This document shows, in pieces, positions 12,801 through 21,991 of a stretch of 64,000 nucleotides of DNA. A program made the translations under genes and the position numbers. Location of the stretch: contig OZ007516.1 of assembly GCA_963931865.1 (NCBI GenBank), positions 3,652,744 through 3,716,743 on the forward strand, written 5' to 3'. Each line of letters begins with the position of its first letter. Positions within the stretch are counted from its first letter, which is position 1. The DNA is from Axinella damicornis (taxonomy: Eukaryota > Porifera > Demospongiae > Axinellida > Axinellidae). The notes below the pieces were generated by a model. It made no database searches and was not told where the DNA came from. It saw only the letters and a list, made by a program, of their open reading frames with translations.

Positions 12801-15800
12801 TGAAATAGAGAGCCCCAAGGTAGTGAAGCGTGGAGGCGTCTGCTTTGATGGAGAAAGACCTGTGGAGGTGTCATACGCACTGCATTGATTCCAGAATGAC
12901 TCCATGAACCTAGCTAACACTAGGTGGCATGGATCCTGACTACAATGTCATGGAATGGGACCCAGAAGACGTGACATGTGGGCAGAGTACAAAGATGGCC
13001 ACTACAAATATGGTTACAAAGCACCTGTGTATCCAGCTATGACTAAGCAAATGAGATAATTTTGCTGTGTCGACGAAAATCACAATTAAAATTAACCCAT
13101 TGGGTGGGGAGGGGGAGAGGGCAGGGGGGAATGTAAACATGAATCTTCCTCCACATACAGGTAATGAAATTGTAGCTTGAAAATTAAAATCAAAGCCACA
13201 ATGTAATTATGGAACCAAACCACCATAGCAACGTAATATTAGACAGACTGCTTCTCATTTTCAAACTTACAGTTTGATGAGATTCTTACAAGCATTTTAC
13301 TGAAGTGGGACATTCTCTTACATGAATCTTACATCGATCATTTCTTACTGTCCCGATTCTCCTAAAAAGTTATTGCACGGAGATTTCTTGTATCTTATGA
13401 CTTTTTGTCCATAGTCCATGCAGACTTAAAGTACATATGAAATTTTTTCCATCCACAGTGCAAATTTAGCGAGCTATAATTATTTGGTCATGATTAACAA
13501 TTATTTGCACCACAAAACAATATTCAACAATAATTTGGGGTTTTGGGACCCCAAGACATTTGTTTTCATTCTCGGAGAGGTTGCATACCACAAAGCTAGG
13601 CCAGCACTGCATTAGTGTGGTAACTACCCAAAACCTAGCGAACAACCCGTACAAGTGTTCATCTCTCTCCATAAAGGTAAAACAGATTAGCATTAGGTTG
13701 CCTGGGCCAAAAAGGCTATAACATGATTGTACCAGTCGTTGGAACGCCATTTATGCCACACGTTAATGATGTCACAACCAACATCATGACCAACCCCCTC
13801 TGGCAAGATACACGATAGCCTTGAGTACTAATGGGTACAAATGCTACATTTTCGGGTTCAATAAAATGTAATGACCAAGGAATGTAGCAAACAAAGTAAA
13901 CAGATAATTACCAGGTGGTCTTGTTTACCAAACTAGGTGCCCTGAGGATACCACTTCATCAGGACACATTCATATCGTTCCAACATTGCAAAGTTAATTT
14001 CAAGTGCCAGGACCATTTGAATTCACACCATAGTTCGGAAATTGGAGGCATCTCACAGTAGATAATAGTACAGTTCTCAGGTGATAATGTCAGTAAATCG
14101 ACCGTGTCCAAGGGCGACAGCCCATGGATGAGGTTTGTTTACATTGCCATACATCCCAGAAAAGTCTTCCGCATCATTCGAGGCTGTGCAGGAGTGTACA
14201 TTATTGGTCCATACAGCAACATACCATGCCCAACTGGTCCAGCACTCAAATACACAATGCAAAACAATGCTACAACACATCCTTGGAAACAAAGTTGGTA
14301 GTTTACCTACCTACATCTGAACGCTGTATGGAGGCCTGTTCTTTTCTCCACAGTTTTTGCATTAATGCATGAGCATACTACTTGTCAAAGCACAAACAAT
14401 TAAGGGGTTGACGCCAAACCCTGTTCAACATATAATGGAGATTACTGTGTAAAATACTGGAAAATACTGGACCTAAAATTTTGGAACTTACCTTTTGAAC
14501 ATCTGTTCTGCCTTGTCATTGAGTCCAATGGCACGGTACACGCGAGCTAGGCTGGTCATGGCTGTGGTGTGGGCAGGGTTAATTTGAAGCGTTTTCTCAT
14601 AAGCCTTAATTGCATCCTGCTGCTTGTCTGTGAGGGGGTGGAAAGGGTGGGGGTTGGGGAGGGATGGTAACAAAAATATTCTATTAGTAATCTGAACCAT
14701 CAACTATGGAAGGGGGAGAGGGGGGAATGGCTACTTGTACTCTGAACCATCCCATTACAAGGGTGGAGGGGGGGTGGAAATATATTCTATTAGTAATCTG
14801 AAACATCGTTCACAAAGGGGGGGGATGATGTAATGATGTTCCCACCCATTCTCAGAAGGTAGGCAGCAAGATTGTTGTGCACGTCGGCGTTGTCCGTAGC
14901 AACAGCAGCTGCCCTCTGCATGTAGTGCCATCCCTCCTCCAGCCTTCCCTGGTCAGCTAGCAGTGTGGCCAAGCTCATGAGTGCATCATGGTAGTCGGGA
15001 TTGATGCTGGGAGAGGGGAGACGGGAAGAGGGGGAGGGGAGCAGGGAGAGGGGAGGAGGAGGAGGAGAGGGAAGGAGGGAGAGGGAAGGAGGGAGATGGG
15101 AGGAGAGAGAGATGAGGAGGGAGAGGGGAGGAGGGAGAGGGGGGGAAAGGAGAGGGGAGAGGGGGAAGGGGGAAAGGGGAGAAGGGAATGGAGATATAAA
15201 GGAAGGAGAGTAGAATGAGGGAAGAGGACAGAAGAGGAGGGGGATGCAGATGTGAGTAGGGGGAGTGTAAAGATGCCTTTGACTGTTGGTAAATTGTACA
15301 GGTACAGTACTCACTCCAAACTTGCTCTAAGAGTTGCTTCTGCCTCTTCCAATCTCTCCTGGTCCCTGGCAGAAGAAAGGGAGGAGGGGAGGTTGATCAC
15401 AAGCTACACCAGACAGAAAGACATATAACTTGCTTGAGATTTGCTCCAAGGTTGAAGAAGGCACGGTAGTGTTGTGGGTTGTGCTTCACAGCCTCTCTGA
15501 AGTGGTGCTCCCCTTCCTCCAGCCCAAGCAGTGTGCCCAGATTGTTGTGGGATACAGCGTGGTCAGGAGCAAGGCTGGGGACCGGTAGGGAGGGGAGGAG
15601 GGAAGGAGGAGGGAGGAAGGGAGGAGGGAATGAGGATGGAGGGAGGAGGGAGGGAGGAGGGAGAGAGGAGGGAGGGAGGGGGGAGGGAGGAGGGGGTGAG
15701 GGAAGGAGGGAGGGAGGGAGGGAGGAGGAAGGGAGAAGCGAGGGGAAAGAAAGGGGATTGGGAGAAGGGTGTGATCACTCTGATGAAGGATCGAGTGCGT

Positions 15801-18800
15801 GAGGGGAGAGGGTGTGACAGGGGAAGGTGAGAAAATATGACGAGAAGGGAGAGGGGGTGTACCTTATTGCATTACGGTAGTGTTGTATGGCCTCTGAAGT
15901 TCTGCCTGTGTCTCGGAGGAAGTTGCCATAGTTGAAGTGAATCTTGGCATTATGTGGCACCGTCTCCAGCCCAGACCTGCGATATGGGAATGGGATACGA
16001 CCCTCACCAACTAATACTATACGGATAATTACGGTACTTGTCATCATGACAACATAATTTGACATCGTGTCTCACTTGAACAGAGACTCTCGTGTGAGCC
16101 ATGCTGGGTTTCTGGCTACAGTCCTTGCAGCAAAGAATCCCACAATCACCAGCGTCAGGTAGAATGGGACGGGGGAGGGAGGAGGAGACCCGCACGAGGG
16201 AGGGATGGAGCCTTGCCATCTGGAAATTCTCCGAGATAACACGCTTACTCCATGCACAAAAAGGATGCAATAGCCCATACTGTGGATAGGAAAGAGAGAC
16301 ATCAGCTTCATCAAATGTTATAAACACAAGTCTCATCTTAGGAAGGGCTGGAGAAATGTAGTGGTATATTAAGGCCCCCAAATTTTGATTCTGATTTCTG
16401 CTTCTCAGCCCTTCTCACAAGCTTGTTGGTCAACTGCAGTGGCTTGCAGGTAGTCCATGCTCTCTGTGAAGGACACAGGTAACATGAGTAATTACCCCTT
16501 CACTGAGTCTTATTACCCTTCACAAGGTTGTGGTGTAGCCTGGAGGTGTAATCGTACCTGAAGGTAGAATTACACCTTTACATTTAAGGTAGGATTACGT
16601 CTTTATCAATGTGGACCATCAAGGCCTTAATACCTTAATACCTATCCCTGTGCTTGTTGTACCCATTGGTGTCAATCAACAACGTGTGACCGTTACCTAG
16701 GCAACAGCACACAAGAGAGATATATGAGCAACATCCCAATGTGCTACCTAGGACTGGGGGGGGGGGGGGGGGGGATAAGCATATTCATTGTAATGATGCT
16801 GTTCCTCTGACCAGGAAACAATTTGTACTCCAACAAATCAGACATTTTATGTCCTGCTGGTTTCTGTGATGTCATCCTGTGATGTCATCCTCCTTGATGT
16901 CATCCCGTGATGTCATCCTTGTGGTACCTAATAACATAAGGCCATGAGACCTGAGGCTATTATGCCTTTCAGCACTTCCCATATTTCTGTCTATTATATG
17001 CTACCTAAAGTATTGTGCCCAAAAAAGTCCGTCAATTGATCATGAAGAGAAATATTATATTACACATTTGAGTGTAACGACAGAATTTTCGGAGAAAAGT
17101 TAGTAATTGCTTCCTTGCAAAAGTAACAAGTTTGAGTGATATAGCATGAGTGATATTCCATACTCTACATGGAAGCATTGGGTGGTGTCAAGCAGCCTGG
17201 CTGCAGTTTGTTGGGTAACAAAACTCTGAAGCGCTTTCTCGCAGGTCCGCCTATTCAGTGCCGTGTTTGAAGTCTATTGGTGGAGTTAGTCACCTCACCT
17301 CCCCTCCTCATTCCCTTCCACTCCCCCTCCCTCCCCTCCCCGTCCCTCCACTCCCCTCCCCTCCCCCTCCCTCCACTCCCCTCCCCTCCCCTTCCCTTCC
17401 CCTCCCCTTCCGTTCCTTTCCCTTGACTTCCATCTCCCTCCCCTCCCTCCTCTCCAGTTCTTCCAATGTGATGAGCAAGGTATCCAGTCCATTGGTAACA
17501 TGGCTATAATAAAGCTAGGATGGAGCCAAAGGCCGAAACAGCTGTTTGTCATTGCACTGGAATGAGGTGGCCAGCTGAAGTGTATACGTCCATACCAATC
17601 AGCCACAGTCTCCAGCAATCAAACCTGGGGATGTAGAGGATTCTTTCTGCCACCACAAAGCCCACTCGCAGAAGGAGGTTGGACGCAGGGAGGAAGGGAA
17701 TGACCAGGAGGAGGAGACCCAGGATGGTGATTGTCTTGTACCTTTGCTGGAGGGAGGGGAGAGGAGGAGGTGGTGGTGGTGGTGGTGGTGGTGGGGGGGG
17801 GGGGGGGGGGGGAGGATGAAGAGGAAGAGTAGGATGGGAAGAGAGATCGAATAAGAGGACGGTCATAAATCTACCTCGACCCAGTCTCAATACCTGCCTA
17901 CACACAGGCTTTCCATTATGCTGCATAGCTACTCACTGGTGAGTTTCCAAACAGGGAGGACAGAGTGAGAGCGACTAGGTAGACAAAGAATAACAGTGTG
18001 CCGACATTCCTCCAGTCTCCCATCCCCTCCACGAGGGGTATGCTGCCCATCTGCCAGTCATAGCAGAGTGTGGCAGGGTGCAGCAACAGCCTCACATTAA
18101 AGAAGAAGAGATAGCTGTATGTGAGGATCCGTGTCTGGAAGAGCTCTGCAAAGGATGCTGGGTTGTCCTGTGCAGAGAAGTGTGGAAGGTGTCCATGGAG
18201 TGTCCAAATACGGAACGCCAAGAGAACAAACACTATTGCAGTGATCAGAGTTCCTCTGAGCAGCAGAGGTCGCAGGGAGGCTAAGTGCAGCTGCCTGTGT
18301 CGAATGAGCCTGTGTGCGTATAAATCATATGTGAATCCAAAGAGAGCCAGCTAAAACTGCAGCTAGAGTATTTTATTCTTCTCTTACTTCAAAATTGCTT
18401 TTCTTGATATAACGAGGACATCATAAGCCAGACACACCCCAAATACAGTTGCCCCATGTTCCTTAAACAGCATGGCAGCCGCACCACAGAAAAGGGAAAA
18501 CACCAACTGGAGCAAAGGGGAAAGACACACAAGTACAGCTGGAATAAAGGCGAAAGACACACAGGTAAGTTATGGTGTAGATCAGTACTAGAAGACATCC
18601 GTAACTTGAATCTTGAATCTAAATGATAACACGGTTGCATATTTTTCTCAGATGTAAACATTTGTTCCAACTACACCTTCTCAAGCAACTATGCAACTTA
18701 ATACTTCGGCCTGAAGAACATGTGGTGTGTTAACACATGACTTAGCTCTACCTTTGCCAGCCCCACCCATTTCCCCTGTCCAGGTGTGTTAACACATGAC

Positions 18801-21553
18801 TAATCTCTACCTTTGCCAGCCCCACCCATTTCCCCTGTCCAGGTGTGTTAACACATGATACCTTTGCCTGCTCCACCCATTTCCCCAATTCCCCTGTCCA
18901 TGTGTGTTAACACATGACTCATAATGTCTACGTTTGCCAGCCCCACCCATTCCCTTTGTGTTAACACATGTCTCTACCTTTGTCAGCCCCACCCATTTCC
19001 CCTCTCCAGGTGTGTTAATTAACACGACTTAGCTCTACCTTTGCCAGCCCCACCCATTTCCCCTGTCCAGGTGTGGTACTCCCAATGTACGCCATGAGGG
19101 CCAGGAGGAAGAGAAGGCAGGCAACCACATCTGCACGACCCACAACTCCTGTCACCTGAAGAAATCAGAGAAATGTGGCGTACCAAAGCATGTCTACTTG
19201 TCTTTATTGTATGAAGTCATAGAAATGAAAGGGCCGAAGTGTGCTTTGTTTTCCATACTGCGCATAGTGTGCTATATTTTCCACTGGAAAATATAGCACT
19301 GGAAATATAAGCACTCCGTAGATGTTGCAGTTAAAGTACTTACGCTCGTGCACTACAGATAATATTGCCCAAGGGCATGATCGAGAGGCTAATATATGTA
19401 GCACAAGGCAAATTCCTTGTAGTGCACTCGCTGCGGTACTTTAACTAGTATTGAATGGTTAGACCATTCCCACTCCAGTGTGGCATACCATAGCCTCGTC
19501 CCCAGGCTCCGTCTCGGGACTGGGAATGAGGCTTGGCATACCAAGGTGAATAAGGCTAGCCTCAATTCCAGTCAATTCCACCTTGCCCAGCTTTCAGCTA
19601 ATAATTAGAGTGGATGAGTCGTGTGAACTAGTATTCAATACTAGTTCACACGACTCATCCACTCTGTCCTCCCTGGGCAGGGAGGACAGAGTGGATGAGT
19701 CGTGTGAATGGTCAGATTGAGGTGGAACGTGGGAGGCTAACATGGGAGCTCTTGGCCCGCCCAAGCCTAGAACATGCAGCCAGTGTGTGGTGGACAGGAG
19801 GGAAAGTAGCAAACAGGAAGTTAGAAGCTGTCCAGGAAAGGGTAGGTAGGAAGCTACTTGGAGCGAGCAGAACTGTGGCAGGGGCAGCAATACGGGGAGA
19901 TCTGGGATGGAGGAAACTCGAGGAGAGGAGGGAAGAGAAGAAGGTATTGTATGGAAGGAGGTTACAGAGGCTTGATGACAACAGGCTGGTCAAGCAGATA
20001 ACAGCAGAGATGAAGGAGTGTGGAGGGGTTAGCTGGGAGGGTGAGTGTGAATTGCTGTTAAGGAAGTACGAGTTGGAAGATTACGGGATGGAGCCAGTAC
20101 AGGAATGGAAGGAGAGAGTCCACAGCATCAACTCAAGGGACTGGGTGGAGGAAGTAGAGGGAAAAAGTAGCCTGAGGTGGTACAGAAAGGTGAAGGAGGT
20201 AGCTGGGCTGGAGCAGTACACAAGGTCTTCTGTGGGGCATGAAGAATTGAGATTACGGTTTCGGCTGAGGACAGGTTCAGCTGGGTTGTTTGAAGACAAA
20301 AAGAGGTGTAGGATGTGTACTGAGGATAGATGTGTGTTATGTGACAGTGGGGAAGTAGAGGACGTCAAACACTTCCTGGTAAGGTGTGAGGAGTTCAGGT
20401 GGGAGAGGCAGAGGTTGGTGGAGAGAATAGGTCGGATGAAAGGAACACAAGAATGGTTGGAGGAATATTGGAGGGCAGAGGAAGAAGGAAAGATGGCTTT
20501 GCTGCTGGTAAGGAGCATACAGGGAGATGCAGAAGCTAGAGTGGATGAGTGTGTTATGGAAGAAGTGCTGAAGTGGTGGCTGAGGCGGAAGGAGTTGGTA
20601 TATGGCGGAAATCCCTGCTAACCTAAACCCCTGTAACCCCCAATCTCAGCCCCCCCAATCAACAAACCAGTCACTCCATTGTCACTACTGGAAGTGTACG
20701 TGTATGTGTCTTTGTGGTAGTCATTATTTTAACATATATACACCCTGCTCATATTCATATTCTTTTCATTTTATACTCACGGTGCACTACCACTTTTGTA
20801 CATGTATGTGCGATGGCCCCCATGGGCTCAGCATTCTCATCATTAAATCATAATTACTCTTGTGTATACTGCAAGTAATCAAAATCGGAGGTAGGGACAA
20901 GTTTGGCGTGATAGGTTAAAGCAGGAAGTGGGCCAATGGTTACGGGAAAGTTAGGCTGAGGGCCAGTGCTGAATATGTAAGCTTATGTGTGTCCATTACC
21001 TATACGTGTGTACTTCCTGCCGGACCAATATCCACTACTGCCAGACCAATATACGGGTTAGGTTGAAACTTGAAACAAATCAAATTGAGATCTCTATAAT
21101 TTGAGCAGACACACCCACCCTGCTTACCGCCTCTGTATGCACAGGGTGGGCTGCAAATAGGCACATCGACATGAAAGCGAGGTCGCTGCAATCAAACACA
21201 CACGACCTGCAGAAACAGCCGAACAGCACCGTCGTTAGTACGTGCAGGGCCAGATTCACCACGTGGTAGCCCCACGGGTGGAGTCCATGCAGAGCGAAGT
21301 TCAGTCTGAACGTAAGAACGGTGAGCGGGCGGTAGGATTTGTGGCTTGTAGCGCTACTCATCGGCTTTCCCCAGAAGTCGTTTCTGAAGATATTTGCAAT
21401 CGCCGTAGAAGGTCGCACGTCTGCATTGTCCCTGATCGCAAATATATCGTCGTGCACCAGGTCTCCATTCAGGCCGTTCCAGTAGCACCCCACCGCAAGC
21501 ACACTCGCAATTACCATACAGACGGCCGGGGAGGAGAGGGCGGACCTTGCCAT
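6857..21553 (-). CDS. TMTC1: TMTC1-like transmembrane and TPR protein (15 exons seen)
   Basis: TMTC proteins are ER multi-pass O-mannosyltransferases (cadherin-type substrates) with C-terminal TPRs. Exons: 21128-21553, 19039-19155, 18388-18506, 17937-18309, 17625-17746, 16076-16279, 15863-15976, 15434-15574, 15315-15365, 14846-15006, 14492-14627, 12715-12859, 11931-12068, 9461-9577, 6857-6976. All listed junctions are phase-compatible, and they give about 827 residues. Hallmarks: VHDDIFAI and DFWGKPMS...SHKSYRPLTVLTFRLN near the N-terminus, HTEAVTGVVGRADV, LCYDWQMGSIPL (DUF1736), FLPASNLLLRVGFVVAERIL, then TPRs starting NAKIHFNYGNFLRDTGR. MGYCILFVHG and the C-terminal KKLERLEQ favour TMTC1 over TMTC2-4. 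An upstream in-frame Met at 21619 would add 22 residues. TPR alignment suggests that one exon of about 27 codons between 9461 and 6976 was not found. One intron has a GC donor. Divergent from the GH35 gene at 21992. Confidence 0.9.
7432..8184. repeat. Inverted repeat pair, arms about 100 bp
   Basis: The segment 7432-7532 (ctagttggcaaactctgtat onward to cagaatctgggtag) is repeated in reverse complement at about 8084-8184 with a single mismatch that I can see. The 550-bp spacer is unrelated on the two sides. It lies in the last intron of TMTC1. It may be the ends of a non-autonomous DNA element; I could not identify a target duplication. Confidence 0.75.
9929..10049. mobile_element. Short terminal-inverted-repeat element (about 121 bp)
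   Basis: Left end ccagtgtattagcacgcaca and right end tgcgcaagctactacactgg are inverted repeats of about 22 bp with a few mismatches. The interior 'agacgtttcggccactatac' is unlike the host intron. MITE-like; no clear target duplication was identified. Confidence 0.6.
11751..11842. mobile_element. Hairpin element, 'ccttctacacctcc' subfamily
   Basis: Starts with a degenerate TAG...TCTCATTCCCAGG and closes with CCTGGGGATGAGG. The stem continues inward as ccttctacacctccagtt pairing with aactggaggtgtagaagg, giving a long hairpin with a small loop. The same core occurs at 41387-41505, 46999-47092, 53308-53426 and 59026-59132. Confidence 0.8.
12860..14491 (-). other. TMTC1 intron without recognised features
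   Basis: AT-rich intron between TPR exons. Small overlapping ORFs at 14077-14372 have no recognisable protein. I see no element or RNA. Confidence 0.5.
15434..15434 (-). other. GC-AG intron donor in TMTC1
   Basis: The exon 15434-15574 must end in phase 2, because the next exon (15315-15365) starts with one completing base. The only donor that satisfies this is CTCAA|GCAAGT, a GC donor, giving NLKDQERLEE across the junction. This matches the TPR register. All other donors that I resolved in this gene are GT. Confidence 0.75.
16757..16774. repeat. Poly-G tract in TMTC1 intron
   Basis: About 18 consecutive G on the plus strand in the intron between exons at 17625 and 16279. The minus-strand transcript therefore carries a C-tract. 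A short repeat 'gatgtcatcc' follows at 16868-16918. Confidence 0.7.
18725..19080. repeat. Minisatellite containing the TMTC1 exon-2 splice donor
   Basis: About six units of 50-60 bp, each with ctctacctttgccagcccca, cccatttcccctgtccagg and gtgtgttaacacatgac. Read on the minus strand, each unit ends in CTGGCAAAG|gtagag. The unit nearest the exon (19039 onward) supplies the real 3' end of the second TMTC1 exon. The remaining units are intronic near-copies of an exon end plus donor site. Confidence 0.85.
19491..19533. mobile_element. TA-flanked hairpin element
   Basis: Starts TAGCCTCGTCCCCAGG and ends CTGGGAATGAGGCT, with inner stem based on the TCCGTCTCGGGA segment. It lies in TMTC1 intron 1 near the start of the inverted structure at 19607. 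Confidence 0.75.
19607..19708. repeat. Two overlapping perfect hairpins (alternating inverted copies)
   Basis: 19607-19665 is a perfect 29-bp-arm palindrome with a one-base centre. Its right arm is reused as the left arm of a second hairpin, 19645-19708, with 31-bp perfect arms and a 2-base loop. The sequence agagtggatgagtcgtgtga thus occurs as forward, reverse, forward. It adjoins the 5' end of the retroelement fragment. Confidence 0.9.
19695..20621 (+). mobile_element. Non-LTR retrotransposon ORF2 tail fragment (5'-truncated)
   Basis: An uninterrupted 308-codon frame ending in TAA, antisense to TMTC1 in its first intron. The start, ARPSLEHAASVWWTGGK followed by LEAVQERVGRKLLGA, is the thumb/post-RT region typical of LINE-class reverse transcriptases (loss of the catalytic palm is evident). 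Near residue 215 is a zinc-knuckle-like CRMCTEDRCVLCDSGEVED followed by KHFLVRCEEF, the cysteine/histidine motif that ends many such ORFs. There is no endonuclease or YxDD core in the window, so it cannot move by itself. The intact frame suggests a fairly recent insertion. The 5' truncation fits target-primed reverse transcription. No obvious poly(A) tail follows; the downstream sequence is C-rich. Confidence 0.75.
20920..21060. repeat. Interspersed repeat with 'ggaccaatatcca' end
   Basis: Contains caggaagtgggccaatggtt at one end and tacttcctgccggaccaata at the other, so the ends are inverted. Reverse-complement relatives are at 44577-44700 and 56684-56797 in NEK10 introns. It is probably a small non-autonomous element, about 120-140 bp. 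Confidence 0.6.
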
Positions 21554-21619
21554 TGCTGGAAGAGAAGAATAGAATAGCCCGCGATTGCCTGCCAACGTCA
21601 TGGCGAGCACCGGAAACAC

Positions 21620-21991
21620 GATTCGGCGGAACGCCCCCCCAAAAAATGATTATGAGTTGGCACATGGCGTACATGTCATGGTACCGGTATGGTCACAGTA
21701 TACCTTCAACGTTAACCCCTGCAGCAAAACTGGCCAACTAGTCCTAGCTACATGTAGCTAGCCTGGTTCCAAGGCTCCCCCTGCGCTGCAACGTACTTTT
21801 TCTCGCTGCGCAAGGGGGGGCGGGGGAGCTAGGGACGTTTACGGCGCGCGCTGCGTGGGATAATATATCATTATTGATGACTCAGCAAGCAAGCTTGACC
21901 CTAGCCTAGCCCTTGACAGAACCAAAACAGAGCGATCGATCGCGCGAAGCTGCAAAATGAACCAGTATTAGGGATTTCTTACAGCGCCCGA
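21620..21991. promoter_or_regulatory. Shared 5' region of TMTC1 and GH35 gene a
   Basis: The divergent start codons at 21619/21553 (minus) and 21992 (plus) leave only 372-438 bp. The region is locally CpG-rich around 21780-21850 (ctgcgctgcaacg, cggcgcgcgctgcg) and contains a degenerate hairpin copy near 21763-21830. A Maf/AP-1-type site is at 21875-21887. No TATA box at a convincing position was identified. Confidence 0.5.
21875..21887. promoter_or_regulatory. Maf/Nrf-type element (TGATGACTCAGCA)
   Basis: Differs by one base from the T-MARE consensus TGCTGACTCAGCA and contains the AP-1 core TGACTCA. It lies 105 bp upstream of the GH35 gene a start codon. The paralogous gene b has a perfect palindromic version at the corresponding place (31085-31097), within the same TTATTG context. 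Confidence 0.5.

Noticed and set aside
18807..19025. 72-codon minus-strand ORF (TPGEGKWVGL repeats)
   Set aside because: Translation of the minisatellite; only the unit adjoining 19039 is part of a real exon.
19712..20518. Minus-strand Ser/Leu-rich ORFs opposite the retroelement
   Set aside because: Shadows of the plus-strand frame, which has the recognisable post-RT and zinc-knuckle motifs.
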